A stretch of DNA of 64,000 bases from Bufo bufo. Lineage: Eukaryota > Chordata > Amphibia > Anura > Bufonidae. Position 1 is the stretch's first letter. Every line of letters starts with the position of its first letter. This document shows, in pieces, positions 1 to 11,316 of this stretch. Position numbers and translations under genes: made by a program. The notes beneath the pieces are model-generated. The model saw only the letters and a program-made list of their open reading frames with translations, searched no databases and was not told the origin of the DNA. The DNA lies in the NCBI RefSeq assembly GCF_905171765.1, contig NC_053392.1:338241010-338305009 (forward strand), in the 5' to 3' direction.

Positions 1-1247
1 GCTTAATTTTGCGGGAGGAGGTAACGGTTTGATTGGTACTATTTTGGGGTATATTCGCCTTTTTTGATCGCTTGGTGTTGCACTTTTTGTGATGTAAGGT
101 GACAAAAATGGCTTATTTTTTTACACCGTTTTTATTTTTTATTTTTTATGGTGTTTATTGGACGGGGTTGATGATGTGATATATTTATAGAGATGATCGT
201 TACGGACGCGGTGACACCTAATATGTGTGGTTTTTGTTTGTTTTTTTTCAAAGAAAAGGAAATTTATTTTTTACATTTTTATTTATTTATTTTTACTTTT
301 ATTATTTTCAAATTTTTTTATCAGTTCCCTCTTGGATCTTGAAGATCCAGTGGGGCTGATGGCTGTACTATACTTTGCAATGCTCTTGCATTGCAAAGTA
401 TAATACAATCAGATGCCTGTAGGTGGCAGCACTGGACGCCTATACCATGGCAACCGGACGCCTTTGCAAAGCGTCCGGTTGCCATGGCAACCATCGGGCG
501 CTGCGATCGCAGCAGCCCTGATGGTTGAGAGAGAGGGGGCCCCCTCCCTCTATTACCCCCATGGATGCCGCTACTGCGGCATCTATGGGGTTACAGCAGT
601 GTCAGCATAGATCTGACACACGCTGCTGATGGCGGCGGCTCAGGAATGGAGCCGCCGCCATCACACACACAAGGGGGACCGCATCGGGGGCAGGGGACAG
701 GGGGCACCATTTCACTTATAACAGATCGCGGCAGGAGGGGGTGGACCGCATGGGGGGGGGGGGCAGGATAAGATGATGGACATGAAGGGGGCACAGATCG
801 GTGCAGGAGGGGGCGGACCGCATCGGGGGCAGGACAAGAACAAGGAGGGGGCACAGATCGGGGCAGGACCGTATCGGGGGCAGGACATGAACAAGGAGGG
901 GGCACAGATCGGGGACTTCAGGACACATTACCGATTTCAGGCTCTGATCTGCAGAGCGCAGATCAGAGCCTGAAACCGGCATTTTAACACTGCCGCGATC
1001 CGATTGGTTAGTCTGCACAGACTAACCAATCGGATCGATTGCCGGCAAGGGGCCACTCTGATTGGTCCCTTGCCGGCATTACTGCACTGTATGCTGTCCG
1101 TGACAGCAGCAGGGCAGGGGCAGAAGCTTAAATCCAAGCGCTTTGCAGCGCTTGGATTAAAGAGCTGCCAGAACGTGTATATACGTGGTAGCTGCACGGG
1201 GTATGTGCAGCTATCACGTATATATACAGATTGCAGTCGTGAAAGGG
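1..1247. mobile_element. TTAA-target DNA transposon, right part (piggyBac- or Kolobok-like)
   Basis: A non-coding, hairpin-rich stretch ends at a TTAA (1248-1251) that lies inside a Tc1 terminal repeat. Its last bases (CAGTCGTGAAAGGG) resemble the ends of TTAA-target elements. It is built from successive short palindromes: about 375-405, 938-978, 995-1075, 1105-1160 and 1169-1227. The first 300 bases are T-rich. The other end lies before the window, so the superfamily and length are inferred. No transposase is seen. Confidence 0.5.
765..915. repeat. G-rich minisatellite inside the TTAA element
   Basis: About four degenerate units carry the shared core GGGGGCACAGATCGGGGCAG, with variant spacers such as GGACCGCATCGGGGGCAGGAC. 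The tract gives spurious overlapping reading frames on both strands that should not be called genes. Confidence 0.7.
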
Positions 1248-1465
1248 TTAACAAGGTTTCAAGTAGAGCTTCAACATGTAACAAGAAGAAATGAGAGTGA
1301 GACAAAACATTTTTTGAGCATTCAATTAATTGAAAATAACGATTAAACTGAAACAGGCTGTTTTTCAGCTGATCCAAATTTTAGGACCACAAGCCTTTTA
1401 AAAGGCCAAATCTGTGCAAAGATGTGGAATCATTGTCATTTTCTGTCAGGTAGTCACACGTTGTG

Positions 1466-2399
1466 ATGGCAAAGGCAAAAAAACTCTCCCTTTTTGAACG
1501 TGGTCGGGTTGTTGAACACAAGCATTGTTAATGCTTAGCAGGGTCTCTCACAGCGCTCCCTTGCTGCTGAGGTGGGACACAGTAAGACAGTCATTTGGAA
1601 TTTCTTAAATGATCCTGAGGGTTATGGAACAAAAAAGTAAAGTGGAAGACCCAAAAAAAATTCACCAGCACTGAGCCGGAGGATCCAATTGGCTGTCCGT
1701 CAAGACACTGGACGATCCTCGACCCAAATTAAGGCCCTTACTGGTGCTGACTGCAACCCCATAACCATCAGACGGCATCTGAGACTGAAGGGCTTATAAA
1801 AACAAAAACGTCTTCAAAGACCTCGTCTCCTTGAACACCACAGAACTGCTCGTTTGGACTTTGCAAGAGAGCACCAAACATGGGACATTCAAAGGTGGAA
1901 GAAAGTTTTATTCTCTGATGAGAAAAAATTTAACCTTGATGGTCCTGATGGTTTCCAACGTTACTGGCATGACAAGCAGATCCCACCTGAGATGTTTTCT
2001 ACGCACCACAGTGGAGGGGATGCCATAATGGTCTGGGGTGCTTTTTCCTTCAGTGGAACAATGGAGCTTCAGGAAGTGCAGGGGTGTCAAACGGCCGCTG
2101 GCTATGTCCAGATGTTGCAGAGAGCATTCCTCATGACTGAGGGCCCTCGTCTGTGTGGTAACGACTGGGTTTTTCCACAGGACAACGCTACAGTACACAA
2201 TGCCCGAAGGACAAGGGACTTCTTCCAGGAGAATAACATCACTCTTTTGGCCCATCCTGCGTGTTCCCCTGATCTAAATCCAATTGAGAACCTTTGGGGA
2301 TGGATGGCAAGGGAAGTTTACAAAAATGGACAACAGTTCCAGACAGTAGATGGCCTTCGTGCGTCCGTCTTCACCACTTGGAGAAATGTTCCCACTCAC
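1466..2399 (+). pseudogene. Tc1 transposase, N-terminal and catalytic part (broken)
   Basis: A DDE transposase that would bind the terminal repeats and cut and paste the element at TA. An ATG at 1466 opens a lysine-rich start typical of Tc1 transposases, but this frame hits TAA at 1529-1531. Further frame changes occur in the helix-turn-helix region. From about 1806 to 2399 one frame stays open and shows the catalytic core: a first aspartate in FSDEKKF, a second in QDNATVH, and the glutamate in [11 protein letters not shown]. The frame is then cut at 2400 by the Ty3/gypsy LTR; its C-terminal remnant resumes at about 7966. Homology is clear, but this copy cannot make a working enzyme. Confidence 0.88.
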
Positions 2400-3031
2400 T
2401 GTCACTACCAGAGCTTTGAGACGTTCTCACAGCTCTGTTTCTCCACCCCTGTGATGATGTCACTACTAGAGCTTGGAGGAGTTCTCTCTGCTCTTTCTCC
2501 GCCCCTGTGTTGAGGTCTTTACTTTCTGTTTCCTTCCTCCCAGCTGTCCCTCCTGTGTTTGATTTCTCTGCCTTTAAATCACCCCTCCTCCTTTGTAGGG
2601 CGCGGATTATACTTTTCATTTGAGCTGTATCTCTCGCTTGAGTATCTTCACTTGTGATATCTTTCTATGGACCTGAGTTCTGCTGAAGCAAGTACTTCGG
2701 ATATTGTCTGCTGACTTTGGATCTGTTTTCACTGCTGCTGCAGCTCCTTCAGTTAAGTGTGCAGACATTGTGTGTTTCTGTTTGTTTGCTGACTGGATCC
2801 GAGGCGACCCCGGTTCCGTCCATATTCTGAGCAGGGCACCGGTGGCCGTGCCCCTTCCACTATTGTAGGGGTTACAGTGGTCATCAGCCTTAGGTACGCG
2901 GGCATGTCTCGATCCACCATCTGGATCTGGACATGTGCTTAGCAGCATAGGGAGAGCTTTTAGGGCCTGACAGGGGTCACCCTTTATCCTCCCTAGTTTG
3001 GGTCCGGTCAGTAGCTTATTTACTGTGTATG
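2400..3031 (+). repeat. 5' LTR of Ty3/gypsy copy 1
   Basis: Begins TGTCACTACCAGAG and matches 7327-7960 nearly base for base up to CTGTGTATG. The exact 3' edge is uncertain because a CA end is not obvious. A TTTAAAT-like promoter motif lies near 2574. The gag ATG follows at 3090. Confidence 0.88.
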
Positions 3032-3089
3032 CTCTTGTTGCTCACACTCAGCCGTGACATTATAATCCGCCTAAACCGTCCTTTTTGAC

Positions 3090-4020
3090 ATGGATCCGCT
3101 TTCTAACCTGATTGACTGCATGCAGGGTCTTTCTTTGGAGGTAGCGGATCTCCGTCAATCTATGACTCAGCTTCATGCATTGGGCTCTGCTCCGGCCCAT
3201 GGAGTCTGTTGCGAGCCAAAGGTCTCACTTCCGGAAACGTTCTCCGGGGGCAGTGAAAATTTTGTTCGCTTCAGAGAGGCATGCAAACTCCATTTTTGCT
3301 TGTGTCCCCATTCCTCTGGTAATGAGGAGCAGAGGGTGAGGATTGTCATCTCCCTCCTCAGGGGTAATGCTCAGACTTGGGCTTTTTCGCTGCCATCGGG
3401 GGATCCCTCCCTTCGATCCGTGGAAATATTTTTTTGTGGCCCTGGGGCAGATATATGATGACCCGGATCGTGTTGCTCTGGCTGAGTCTAACTTACGTTT
3501 TTTATGCCAGAACAAACTGTCTGCGGAGCTTTATTGTTCTGAATTTCGGAGATGGGCAGCTGATTCAGGTTGGAATGATGCTGCACTCCGGAGTCAGTTC
3601 TGTCATGGTCTCTCAGAGAGATTGAAAGATGCGTTTGCTTTCTATGAGAGACCAACGTCCTTAGAGTCTGCCATGTCATTGGCGGTACGCCTTGACAGGC
3701 GTCTAAGAGAAAGAAACGAGACCTCTCTGTCCAGCCATTGTCAGTCTAGGGGCAGTGGTGCGGACTCATTCAGTGTGCAGAGGCCTCATCCTGTCTCGGT
3801 CCCCTCTGAGGAGGAGCCCATGCAGCTAGCTCGACTTGCCCCTGATAAAGGAGGATTTAATCTTCAGAGAATTGTGTGTTTTTGTTGTGGGGGCATAGGT
3901 CATCTGGCAAATGTTTGTCCGTCTAGGAAATTCATGAACTGTACTAAGAGTGATAATAAGAGAAAAACCTCAAAAGGTAAATCATCAAACTCTGCTTCAT
4001 CTGCTACTTTGGGCAAAGTT
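3090..4020 (+). pseudogene. gag of Ty3/gypsy copy 1 (frameshifted)
   Basis: Structural polyprotein that would coat the RNA in virus-like particles. It starts with MDPLSNLIDCMQGL at the first ATG after the LTR. The capsid region runs in one frame to about 3400 and continues in another frame from about 3390, so there is a one-base-type frameshift in the capsid. A CX2CX4HX4C zinc knuckle (CFCCGGIGHLANVC) sits at 3877-3918 and marks nucleocapsid. It flows in frame into the protease, so gag and pol were probably one polyprotein. Broken copy. Confidence 0.88.
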
Positions 4021-7000
4021 GATGTAGGAATTGATGCTTTTCCTCTGACCTGCAGTTCCAGTTTTCTCCGTTCTGCCAAGGTGGCGCTAGAGAGCAAAGT
4101 CATTTCTTGTGAAATTTTTGTCGATAGTGGAGCGGCCATCAATCTTATTGACACTCAATTTGTAGCCATGCATGGTTTTCAGGTTTGCACATTAAAAAAG
4201 GATATACCTGTTTTTGCCATTGACTCTGCTCCACTCTCACAGAGATCCCTGAAGGGCATTGTTCACAATATCCGGTTAGCTGTAGGTGACACTCATGTGG
4301 AGGATATATCTTGTTTTGTCCTTAACGGATTGCCTTCTCCTCTAGTTTTGGGGTTACCCTGGCTCACTAGACATAACCCCACTATTGATTGGCAAGGAAG
4401 GCAAATAAATGAGTGGAGTGAGTTTTGTACAGAGAATTGTCTCACAGCGACTTTTGCAGAGGTGTCTACTAAAACTGTGCCATCATTTCTCTCTGATTTC
4501 TCGGACGTGTTTTCCGAGAGCGGTGTTCAGGAGCTACCCCCTCACCGGGAGTTTGACTGTCCCATTAACCTCATTCCCGACGCCAAGCTGCCAAAAGCAC
4601 GCCTCTACAATCTCTCACAACCGGAAAGAATCGCTATGCGAACCTATATCTCTGAGAGTCTCGATAAGGGGCATATTCGTCCCTCAAAATCACCTGTTGC
4701 CGCTGGTTTTTTTTTTGTTAAAAAAAAAAGATGGCTCTCTGAGACCTTGCCTAGATTTTAGGGAGCTGAACCGTATCACGATTCGCGATCCCTATCCCCT
4801 TCCTCTGATCCCGGACCTCTTCAACCAAATTGTTGGGGCCAAGGTTTTTTCCAAATTGGATTTGAGAGGCGCGTACAACCTGGTCAGGGTCAGAGAGGGG
4901 GATGAATGGAAAACTGCCTTTAATACCCCTAACGGGCATTTCGAGAATCTCGTTATGCCTTTCGGCCTGATGAATGCTCCGGCCGTCTTTCAGCATTTTG
5001 TTAACAGTATTTTCTACCATTTAATGGGGAAATTTGTATTGGTGTATCTTGATGATATTTTGATTTTTTCCCCTAATGTTCAGACCCATCAGGATCATCT
5101 TTTTCAGGTTCTGCGGATTCTGCGGGAAAATAAATTGTACGCCAAGCTGGAGAAATGTGTTTTTATGGTATCGGAGATTTAATTTCTGGGTTTTCTCCTC
5201 TCGGCTTCTGGTTTTCGCATGGATCCGGAGAAGGTCCGTGCTGTGCTTAAGTGGGAGCTTCCTGAGAATCAGAAGGCATTGATGCGCTTTCTGGGTTTTG
5301 CGAACTATTACAGAAAGTTCATTTTGAATTATTCCTCTGTTGTCAAACCCCTTACTGACATGACAAAAAAGGGGGCGGATTTTTCCTCTTGGTCGGAGGA
5401 GGCGCTTGCAGCTTTTTCTAAGATTAAAGAGAGTTTTGCGTCTGCTCCCATCTTGGTGCATCCCGATGTTTCCTTACCTTTTATTGTTGAGGTGGATGCT
5501 TCCGAGGTGGGTGTGGGTGCGGTTTTGTCCTAGGGCCTTTCTCCTGCCAAATGGCGACCCTGTGCCTTTTTCTCTAAAAAACTCTCCCCGGCAGAGAAAA
5601 ACTATGATGTGGGAGATAGGGAGTTTTTGGCCATCAAGTTGGCTTTCGAGGAATGGCGCCATTGGTTGGAGGGGGGCAGGCACCCTATCACCGTTTTTAC
5701 CGACCATAAGAATCTGGCGTACTTGGAGTCGGCCAAGCGTATGAATCCGAGACAGGCCAGATGGTCTCTGTTCTTCTCCAGATTCAATTTTGTCGTTACA
5801 TTCCGCCCTGGGATCAAAAATGTGAAGGCTGATGCTCTCTCTCGCTGTTTTCCGGGAGGAGGAAACTCCGAGGACCCGGGTCCCATTTTGGCGGAGGGGG
5901 TAGTTGTTTCTGCTCTGTATTCTGATTTGGAGGCCGAGGTCCAGGCTGCCCAGACTGAGGCACCTGCCCGTTGTCCTTCTGGGAAGTTGTTTGTGCCTCC
6001 GGAGTTACGTCACAAACTCTTCAAGGAGCATAATGATACTGTTCTTGCTGGTCACCCCGGGAGTAGAGCCACGGTAGATCTCATTGCTCAGAGATTTTGG
6101 TGGCCGGCTCTTCGTAAGTCGGTGGAGGGTTTTGTGGCTGCTTGTGAGACGTGCGCTCGCGCTAAGATCCCTTGTTCATGGCCTTCAGGTCCCCTTCTCC
6201 CGTTACCCATACCTTCCCGTCCTTGGACGACACACCTGTCCATGGACTTTATCACGGATCTTCCTCGTTCCTCAGGGAAGTCGGTTATCCTGGTGGTGGT
6301 GGACCGTTTTAGCAAGATGGCTCATTTTGTACCCTTCCCTGGTTTACCCAATGCTAAAACGTTGGCGCAAGCTTTTGTCGACCATATTGTTAAATTGCAT
6401 GGCATTCCCTCTGATATTGTTTCCGATAGAGGCACGCAGTTTGTGTCCAGATTCTGGAAGGCTTTCTGTTCTCGCCTGGGGGTTCGGCTGTCCTTCTCTT
6501 CTGCTTTTCACCCGCAGTCGAAAGGTCAGACTGAACGCGTCAATCAGAATCTGGAGACATATTTGCGCTGTTTTGTGGCAGAGAACCAGGAGGATTGGTG
6601 TTCGTTTCTCCCTCTTGCTGAGTTTGCTCTGAACAACCGTCGTCAGGAATCTTCTGATAAGTCACCATTCTTTGGTGCATATGGGTTCCATCCGCAGTTT
6701 GGGACATTCTCGGGAGGGGCTCCTTCAGGTTTGCCTGAAGAGGAGAGATTTTACTCGTCTTTGTCTACCATTTGGCAAAAGATTCAGAGTAATCTTAGAA
6801 AGATGAGTGAGAAATATAAGCGTGTGGCTGATAAGAGACGTGTGCCTGGTCCGGACCTGAATGTGGGTGATCTGGTGTGGTTGTCTACAAGAAATATTAA
6901 ACTGAAGGTTCCCTCCTGGAAATTGGGTCCCAAGTTTATTGGGCCTTATAAAATCTTGTCAGTCGTCAATCCTGTTGCCTTCCGTCTTGATCTTCCACGG

Positions 7001-7381
7001 GTTTGGAAGATACATAATGTATTTCACAGATCTCTCTTAAAACCATATGTCCAGCCCACGGTACCCTCCTCTTTGCCTCCTCCTCGGATTTTGGTTGATG
7101 GCAATCTGGAGTTTGAGGTTTCCAGAATTGTGGACTCTCGCATTGTCCGCAGTTCTCTTCAGTACCTCGTTCATTGGAAGGGTTATAGTCCTGAGGAGAG
7201 GATGTGGGTCCCGGTGTCGGACATTAAAGCCACTCGCCTCATCAGGGCATTTCATAGGGCTCATCCTGAGAAGGTGGGTCCTGGGTGTCCGGAGTCCACC
7301 CGTAGAGGGGGGGGGGGGGGGGTTACTGTCACTACCAGAGCTTTGAGACGTTCTCACAGCTCTGTTTCTCCACCCCTGTGA
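4021..7381 (+). pseudogene. pol of Ty3/gypsy copy 1: PR-RT-RH-IN-chromodomain (broken)
   Basis: Would process the polyprotein, copy RNA to DNA and integrate it. Domains in order: aspartic protease with DSG at 4123-4131; reverse transcriptase with YLDD at 5045-5056; RNase H from about 5480; zinc-binding and DDE integrase from about 6000 to 6700 with a MDFITDLP start; GPY/F-like region; and a chromodomain ending in WKGYSPEERMWVP. Lesions: a frameshift in the T/A homopolymers near 4710-4732, in-frame TAA at 5180-5182 and in-frame TAG at 5531-5533. From 5534 to the end the frame is open and runs about 55 bases into the 3' LTR. A G-run at about 7306-7322 is the likely polypurine tract. Confidence 0.92.
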
Positions 7382-7960
7382 TGATGTCACTACTAGAGCT
7401 TGGAGGAGTTCTCTCTGCTCTGTTTCTCCGCCCCTGTGTTGAGGTCTTTACTTTCTGTTTCCTTCCTCCCAGCTGTCCCTCCTGTGTTTGATTTCTCTGC
7501 CTTTAAATCACCCCTCCTCCTTTGTAGGGCGCGGATTATACTTTTCATTTGAGCTGTATCTCTCGCTTGAGTATCTTCACTTGTGATATCTTTCTATGGA
7601 CCTGAGTTCTGCTGAAGCAAGTACTTCGGCTATTGTCTGCTGACTTTGGATCTGTTTTCACTGCTGCTGCAGCTCCTTCAGTTACGTGTGCAGACATTGT
7701 GTGTTTCTGTTTGTTTGCTGACTGGATCCGAGGCGACCCCGGTTCCGTCCATATTCTGAGCAGGGCACCGGTGGCCGTGCCCCTTCCACTATTGTAGGGG
7801 TTACAGTGGTCATCAGCCTTAGGTACGCGGGCATGTCTCGATCCACCATCTGGATCTGGACATGTGCTTAGCAGCATAGGGAGAGCTTTTAGGGCCTGAC
7901 AGGGGTCACCCTTTATCCTCCCTAGTTTGGGTCCGGTCAGTAGCTTATTCACTGTGTATG
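7327..7960 (+). repeat. 3' LTR of Ty3/gypsy copy 1
   Basis: Same start, TGTCACTACCAGAG, as the 5' LTR. It differs by a two-base indel near 7420 and a few substitutions. It is followed by TTCAC and then by Tc1 sequence. Confidence 0.9.
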
Positions 7961-7965
7961 TTCAC

Positions 7966-8046
7966 CTCATGGAAATGCTTGCATCAAGCATGCTGAAACG
8001 AATTTTTGAAGTGATCAACAATAACGGCGGAGCTACTCATTACTGA
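7966..8046 (+). pseudogene. Tc1 transposase, C-terminal fragment after the Ty3/gypsy insertion
   Basis: About 26 codons ending in NNNGGATHY and TGA at 8044-8046 continue the transposase cut at 2399. The split is explained by the LTR element, because the flanking sequences join to give the usual Tc1 C-terminus. Confidence 0.75.
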
Positions 8047-8246
8047 GTTCATGTCTAAAAGTTGGATTTCTGTTTTGGGGGGGTTTAGTTTTTTTTTGGA
8101 GGTGTGGTCCTAAACTTTTGATCAGCTGAAAAACAGCCTGTTTCAGTTTATTCGTTGTTTTCATTAAATTGAATGCTCAAAAAATGTTTTGTCTCACTCC
8201 CATTTCTTCTTGTTGCATGTTGAAGCTCTACTTGGAACCTTGTTAA

Positions 8247-8981
8247 AGGGCTTCTGTCACCCCACTAAACTCATATTTTTTTTTTGTGTACTTATAATCC
8301 CTATCCTGCGATATATCTATACATTATGTTATTAATCATTTTTGTTCAGTAGATATGTAAAAAAACGTACTTTTACCATATGCTTATTACCTGTGTACCA
8401 TCAAGTAGGGCGTCTACTTGCTGGTAGCAGCCGCAAAAAACCGCCCCCTCCTCCTGTTGATTGACAGGGCCAGCCGCGATCTCCTCCTCCGGCTGGCCCT
8501 GTCAGCATTTCAAAAATCGCGCGCCTGTGTTGATTCGGCGCAGGGGCTCTGAGAGAAGGAGGCTCGCCTCCTCAACACTCCCTCAGTGCGCCTGCGCCGA
8601 TGACGTCTTCTCTTTCGGTGATGTCATCGGCGCAGGCGCACTGAGGGAGTGCTGAGGAGGCGAGCCTCCTTATCTCAGAGCGCCTGCGCCGAATCAACAC
8701 AGGCGCGTGATTTTTGAAATGCTGACAGGGCCAGTCGGAGGAGGAGATCGCGGCTGGCCCTGTCAATCAACAGGAGGAGGGGGCGGTTTTTTGCGGCTGC
8801 TACCAGCAAGTAGACACCCTACTTGCTGGTAGACAGGTAATTAGCATAATATAAAAGTACGTTTTTTTACATATCTACTGAACGAAAATGATTAATAACA
8901 TAATGTATAGATATATCGCAGGATAGGGATTATAAGTACAAAAAAATATATATATCAGTTTAGTGGGGTGACAGAAGCCCT
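8247..8981. mobile_element. 735 bp palindromic TTAA-target foldback element (piggyBac-like MITE)
   Basis: Flanked by TTAA at 8243-8246 and 8982-8985. The ends are AGGGCTTCTGTCACC and its inverse. The two arms are near-perfect inverted copies for about 360 bp each, meeting near 8605-8617. There is no coding capacity; the short frames in it are mirror images of each other. It landed in the right terminal repeat of Tc1 element 1. Superfamily is inferred from the target site. Confidence 0.88.
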
Positions 8982-9055
8982 TTAAGATCCAGCCCCTGCT
9001 AAATATGATTTTTTGCCATTTTTCAATTGGTCTTAAACTTTTGATCACGACTGTA

Positions 9056-9402
9056 TTTACTGTATATACAATATCTAATACATAAATCTGAGTGTATGTA
9101 TGTTTGTGTGTGTATGTATGTTCGCTAAAGGAATCCGCACCGTCGCATTTACCATCACGAAATTTGGCACACAGGTACATCAGGTGTCAATGAAGGTTTT
9201 AGACTGGATCTCAGCTCTCTATCACGTACCCTTTTCTGAGATATTCCCAAAAAATGCATTAGCCAATAGAAGCCTGGTCACATGACTCTTATCTGCCAAT
9301 AAAAGCTCACAGGCCCTTAGTCTCCACATACACACAGTTTTACAATTTTTTTTCACTGCTGTAGGTCAGCTTTAAAGTGGCAGGGCGCTGTAGATGACTA
9401 TG
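9056..9402. other. Unassigned stretch with TATG/TGTG simple repeat
   Basis: Contains a short TATG/TGTG tract (about 9090-9120) followed by CACGAAATTTGGCACACAGG, a string I associate only loosely with amphibian Helitron-like repeats. No Helitron end (hairpin plus CTAG) is visible, so I leave it unassigned. Confidence 0.3.
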
Positions 9403-9893
9403 TTAGGCCCCTTTCACACGAGCGAGTTTTCCGCATGGGTGCAATGCGTGATGTCAACGCATAGCACCCGCACTGAATCCTGACCCATTCATTTCAATGG
9501 GTCTGTGTACATGAGCATTTTTTTTCACACATCAGTACGGCTTTGCGTGAGAAATGCAGCATGTTCTATATTGTGCATTTCTCACGCAGCCCTGGCCCCA
9601 TAGAAGTGAATGTGGCTTCAGTGAAAAACGCATTGCATCCGGAAGCAAGTGCGGATGCAATGCGTTTTTCACTGATGGTTGCTAGGAGATGTTGTTTGTA
9701 AACCTTCAGCTTTTTATCACGCGTGTGAAAAACACATCAAAACGCATTGCACTTGCGCGGAAAAAACTAAACAACTGAACGCAATTGTAGACAAAACTGA
9801 CTGAACTTGCTTGCAAAATGGCACGAGTTTCACTGAACGCACTCTAAACGCATCCAGAGCCCAATCCATCACACTCTTGTGAAAGGGGTCTAA
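9403..9893. mobile_element. MITE with TTAGGCCCCTTTCACACGAG-type terminal inverted repeats
   Basis: Left end TTAGGCCCCTTTCACACGAG matches the inverse of the right end (CTTGTGAAAGGGGTCTAA). The interior holds further inverted segments such as ATGCGTTTTTCAC pairs. No reading frame. The target duplication is not clear, so it may be hAT- or Harbinger-derived. Confidence 0.7.
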
Positions 9894-11047
9894 AGGGAGC
9901 GGAATGCTGTGAAGGTCACAGTTAAGGGGGCAGGTAGGGTGGCCATTCAGCCCACACTCAAAAGACGGACTTAAAAACCCCGCCCCCAGGTCCCGCTAAG
10001 CCACGCCCCGACTCGGTTAGGCTATTCCCCCTCCCACTCCGCAGCCAACAAGGATTGAAAAAAATGAATGTAAAAATCAACTGCCGTCAGCTGCAAGGGT
10101 GGGATGGAGGGTGACTTTCTCCCTGCAGCTCATGCTCAGACAGCACTTGCAGTTTCCATGGAAATGAGCAGTGTATAATGTGATGAAAAAATGAATCCAG
10201 CCAGTAAAGGAGACAATATGGACAATGACAATACATTAGTAAGTGCCTTGTATTAACTTCCTCTACATGATAAATGCCATTTGCTGAAGTGAGACAACCC
10301 CTTTAACTATGGCATACACTGAAAATAAAAATATATAACTGTAAAGAAATGTTGCATTCTGGTAAAAATAATGTCATTTTTATTGGCATATATTTATTGC
10401 ATTGTACTAGTGTTAGACAACCCTCCTCTTTATACCCTATTAGGACATGTTGAAATAACTGAGATGGTCCCCCAAGAGTGACCCATCTCAACTTAGGAAC
10501 TCACTTAGTTGTGTGTTTGTTTCTCTTCTGAACGACCAAAAGCATCTGCTGAAATAAATTATTAAATTAAATAGCTGCCTTATTATGCTTCACTCAGCAT
10601 CTTTTAAGACTTGCATTATAACTCTTATTTCTATATTTGAGCCATTCTCCAGGTCTCGGATTTCAACTAGAAGGTTCTGTTCATATTGCCCTTGGGGCAT
10701 ATAGCCAGAATAAACATTTGAAATGTGCTAGTGAATACATACACCATAGGCATATGCAACTGTATGCATAGTCAGTTGCTTACAGTATGCCTGCTATTAC
10801 AAAAGAAAACGCAAGTCCCATGGCAAATCACATTTGTAATTCAGAATCGGCAGATATCCAGATGCAACTCACCACTCACTGACGAAGGGTATAGATAGTA
10901 AAAAAGATCTCTTTATAGTCAAAAACTTCCTCTAACTTTACTCCTCAATGATGTGCAAGACACTCAGGTGTAGGCAATTCCAAATCCGTATACATAGAGG
11001 TGCAGATGATTCTTGTTACTTTAACTGGGTCTTAACACTAGATGTGC
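9894..11047. other. No recognisable gene or complete element
   Basis: About 1.15 kb with only short chance frames. A lone GAGACAACCCCTTTAAC near 10291-10307 resembles the end of a TTAA-target MITE, but no matching start was found. This may be the least repeat-like DNA in the window. Confidence 0.4.
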
Positions 11048-11316
11048 TTAAAGGCTGTGTACACCTTTAAAAATTTTAACCGCTGTCTCTGTGCAGCCTT
11101 GAGTTTATCAAGTAGCAAGATCTGAATTTTCATCCTGTTCCATCAGGCAGCTCACCTGATGGGCTCCTTATCTCTGACCTTATAAACACTCATTATAGCT
11201 TAATTCTTATCTTGCTTATAAGAATGTGGCTTAAATAAATATTTATGACCTTTTAGTAATATAGAGATAAGGTTTATTAGATAACAATCGTACAAAGTAT
11301 GATTCACACAGCTAGG

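Larger units (their letters stand above)
2400..7960 (+). mobile_element. Ty3/gypsy chromovirus-type LTR retrotransposon, copy 1
   Basis: Two LTRs of about 632 bp flank a gag-pol region ordered gag, protease, reverse transcriptase, RNase H, integrase, chromodomain. That order and the terminal chromodomain place it in the chromovirus branch. Target duplication is probably 5 bp with one mismatch (CTCAC at 2395-2399, TTCAC at 7961-7965). The LTRs differ at only about five positions by eye, so insertion looks fairly recent, yet the coding region has two frameshifts and two stops. Confidence 0.93.
1252..9053 (+). mobile_element. Tc1/mariner transposon 1, interrupted by two insertions and flanked by a third
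   Basis: Sequence 1252-1390 matches the reverse complement of about 8103-8242 closely, which defines long terminal inverted repeats. The right terminus continues after a foldback element (8986-9053) and ends in CACGACTG before TA (9054-9055), as expected for a Tc1 end. Insertions are a Ty3/gypsy element at 2400-7960 and a palindromic TTAA element at 8247-8981. The left tip is displaced by the TTAA element ending at 1247. Without the insertions the element would be about 1.5 kb, a normal Tc1 size. Confidence 0.85.

Noticed and set aside
591..1018. Overlapping minus-strand frames rich in Cys and Pro
   Set aside because: Generated by the G-rich minisatellite; the same words occur in all three frames.
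9056..9402. Possible Helitron
   Set aside because: Only a loose resemblance in one string; no hairpin plus CTAG end and no replicase-helicase.
9894..11047. Possible host exon in the least repetitive stretch
   Set aside because: No frame above about 62 codons and no credible splice-site arrangement or conserved motif.
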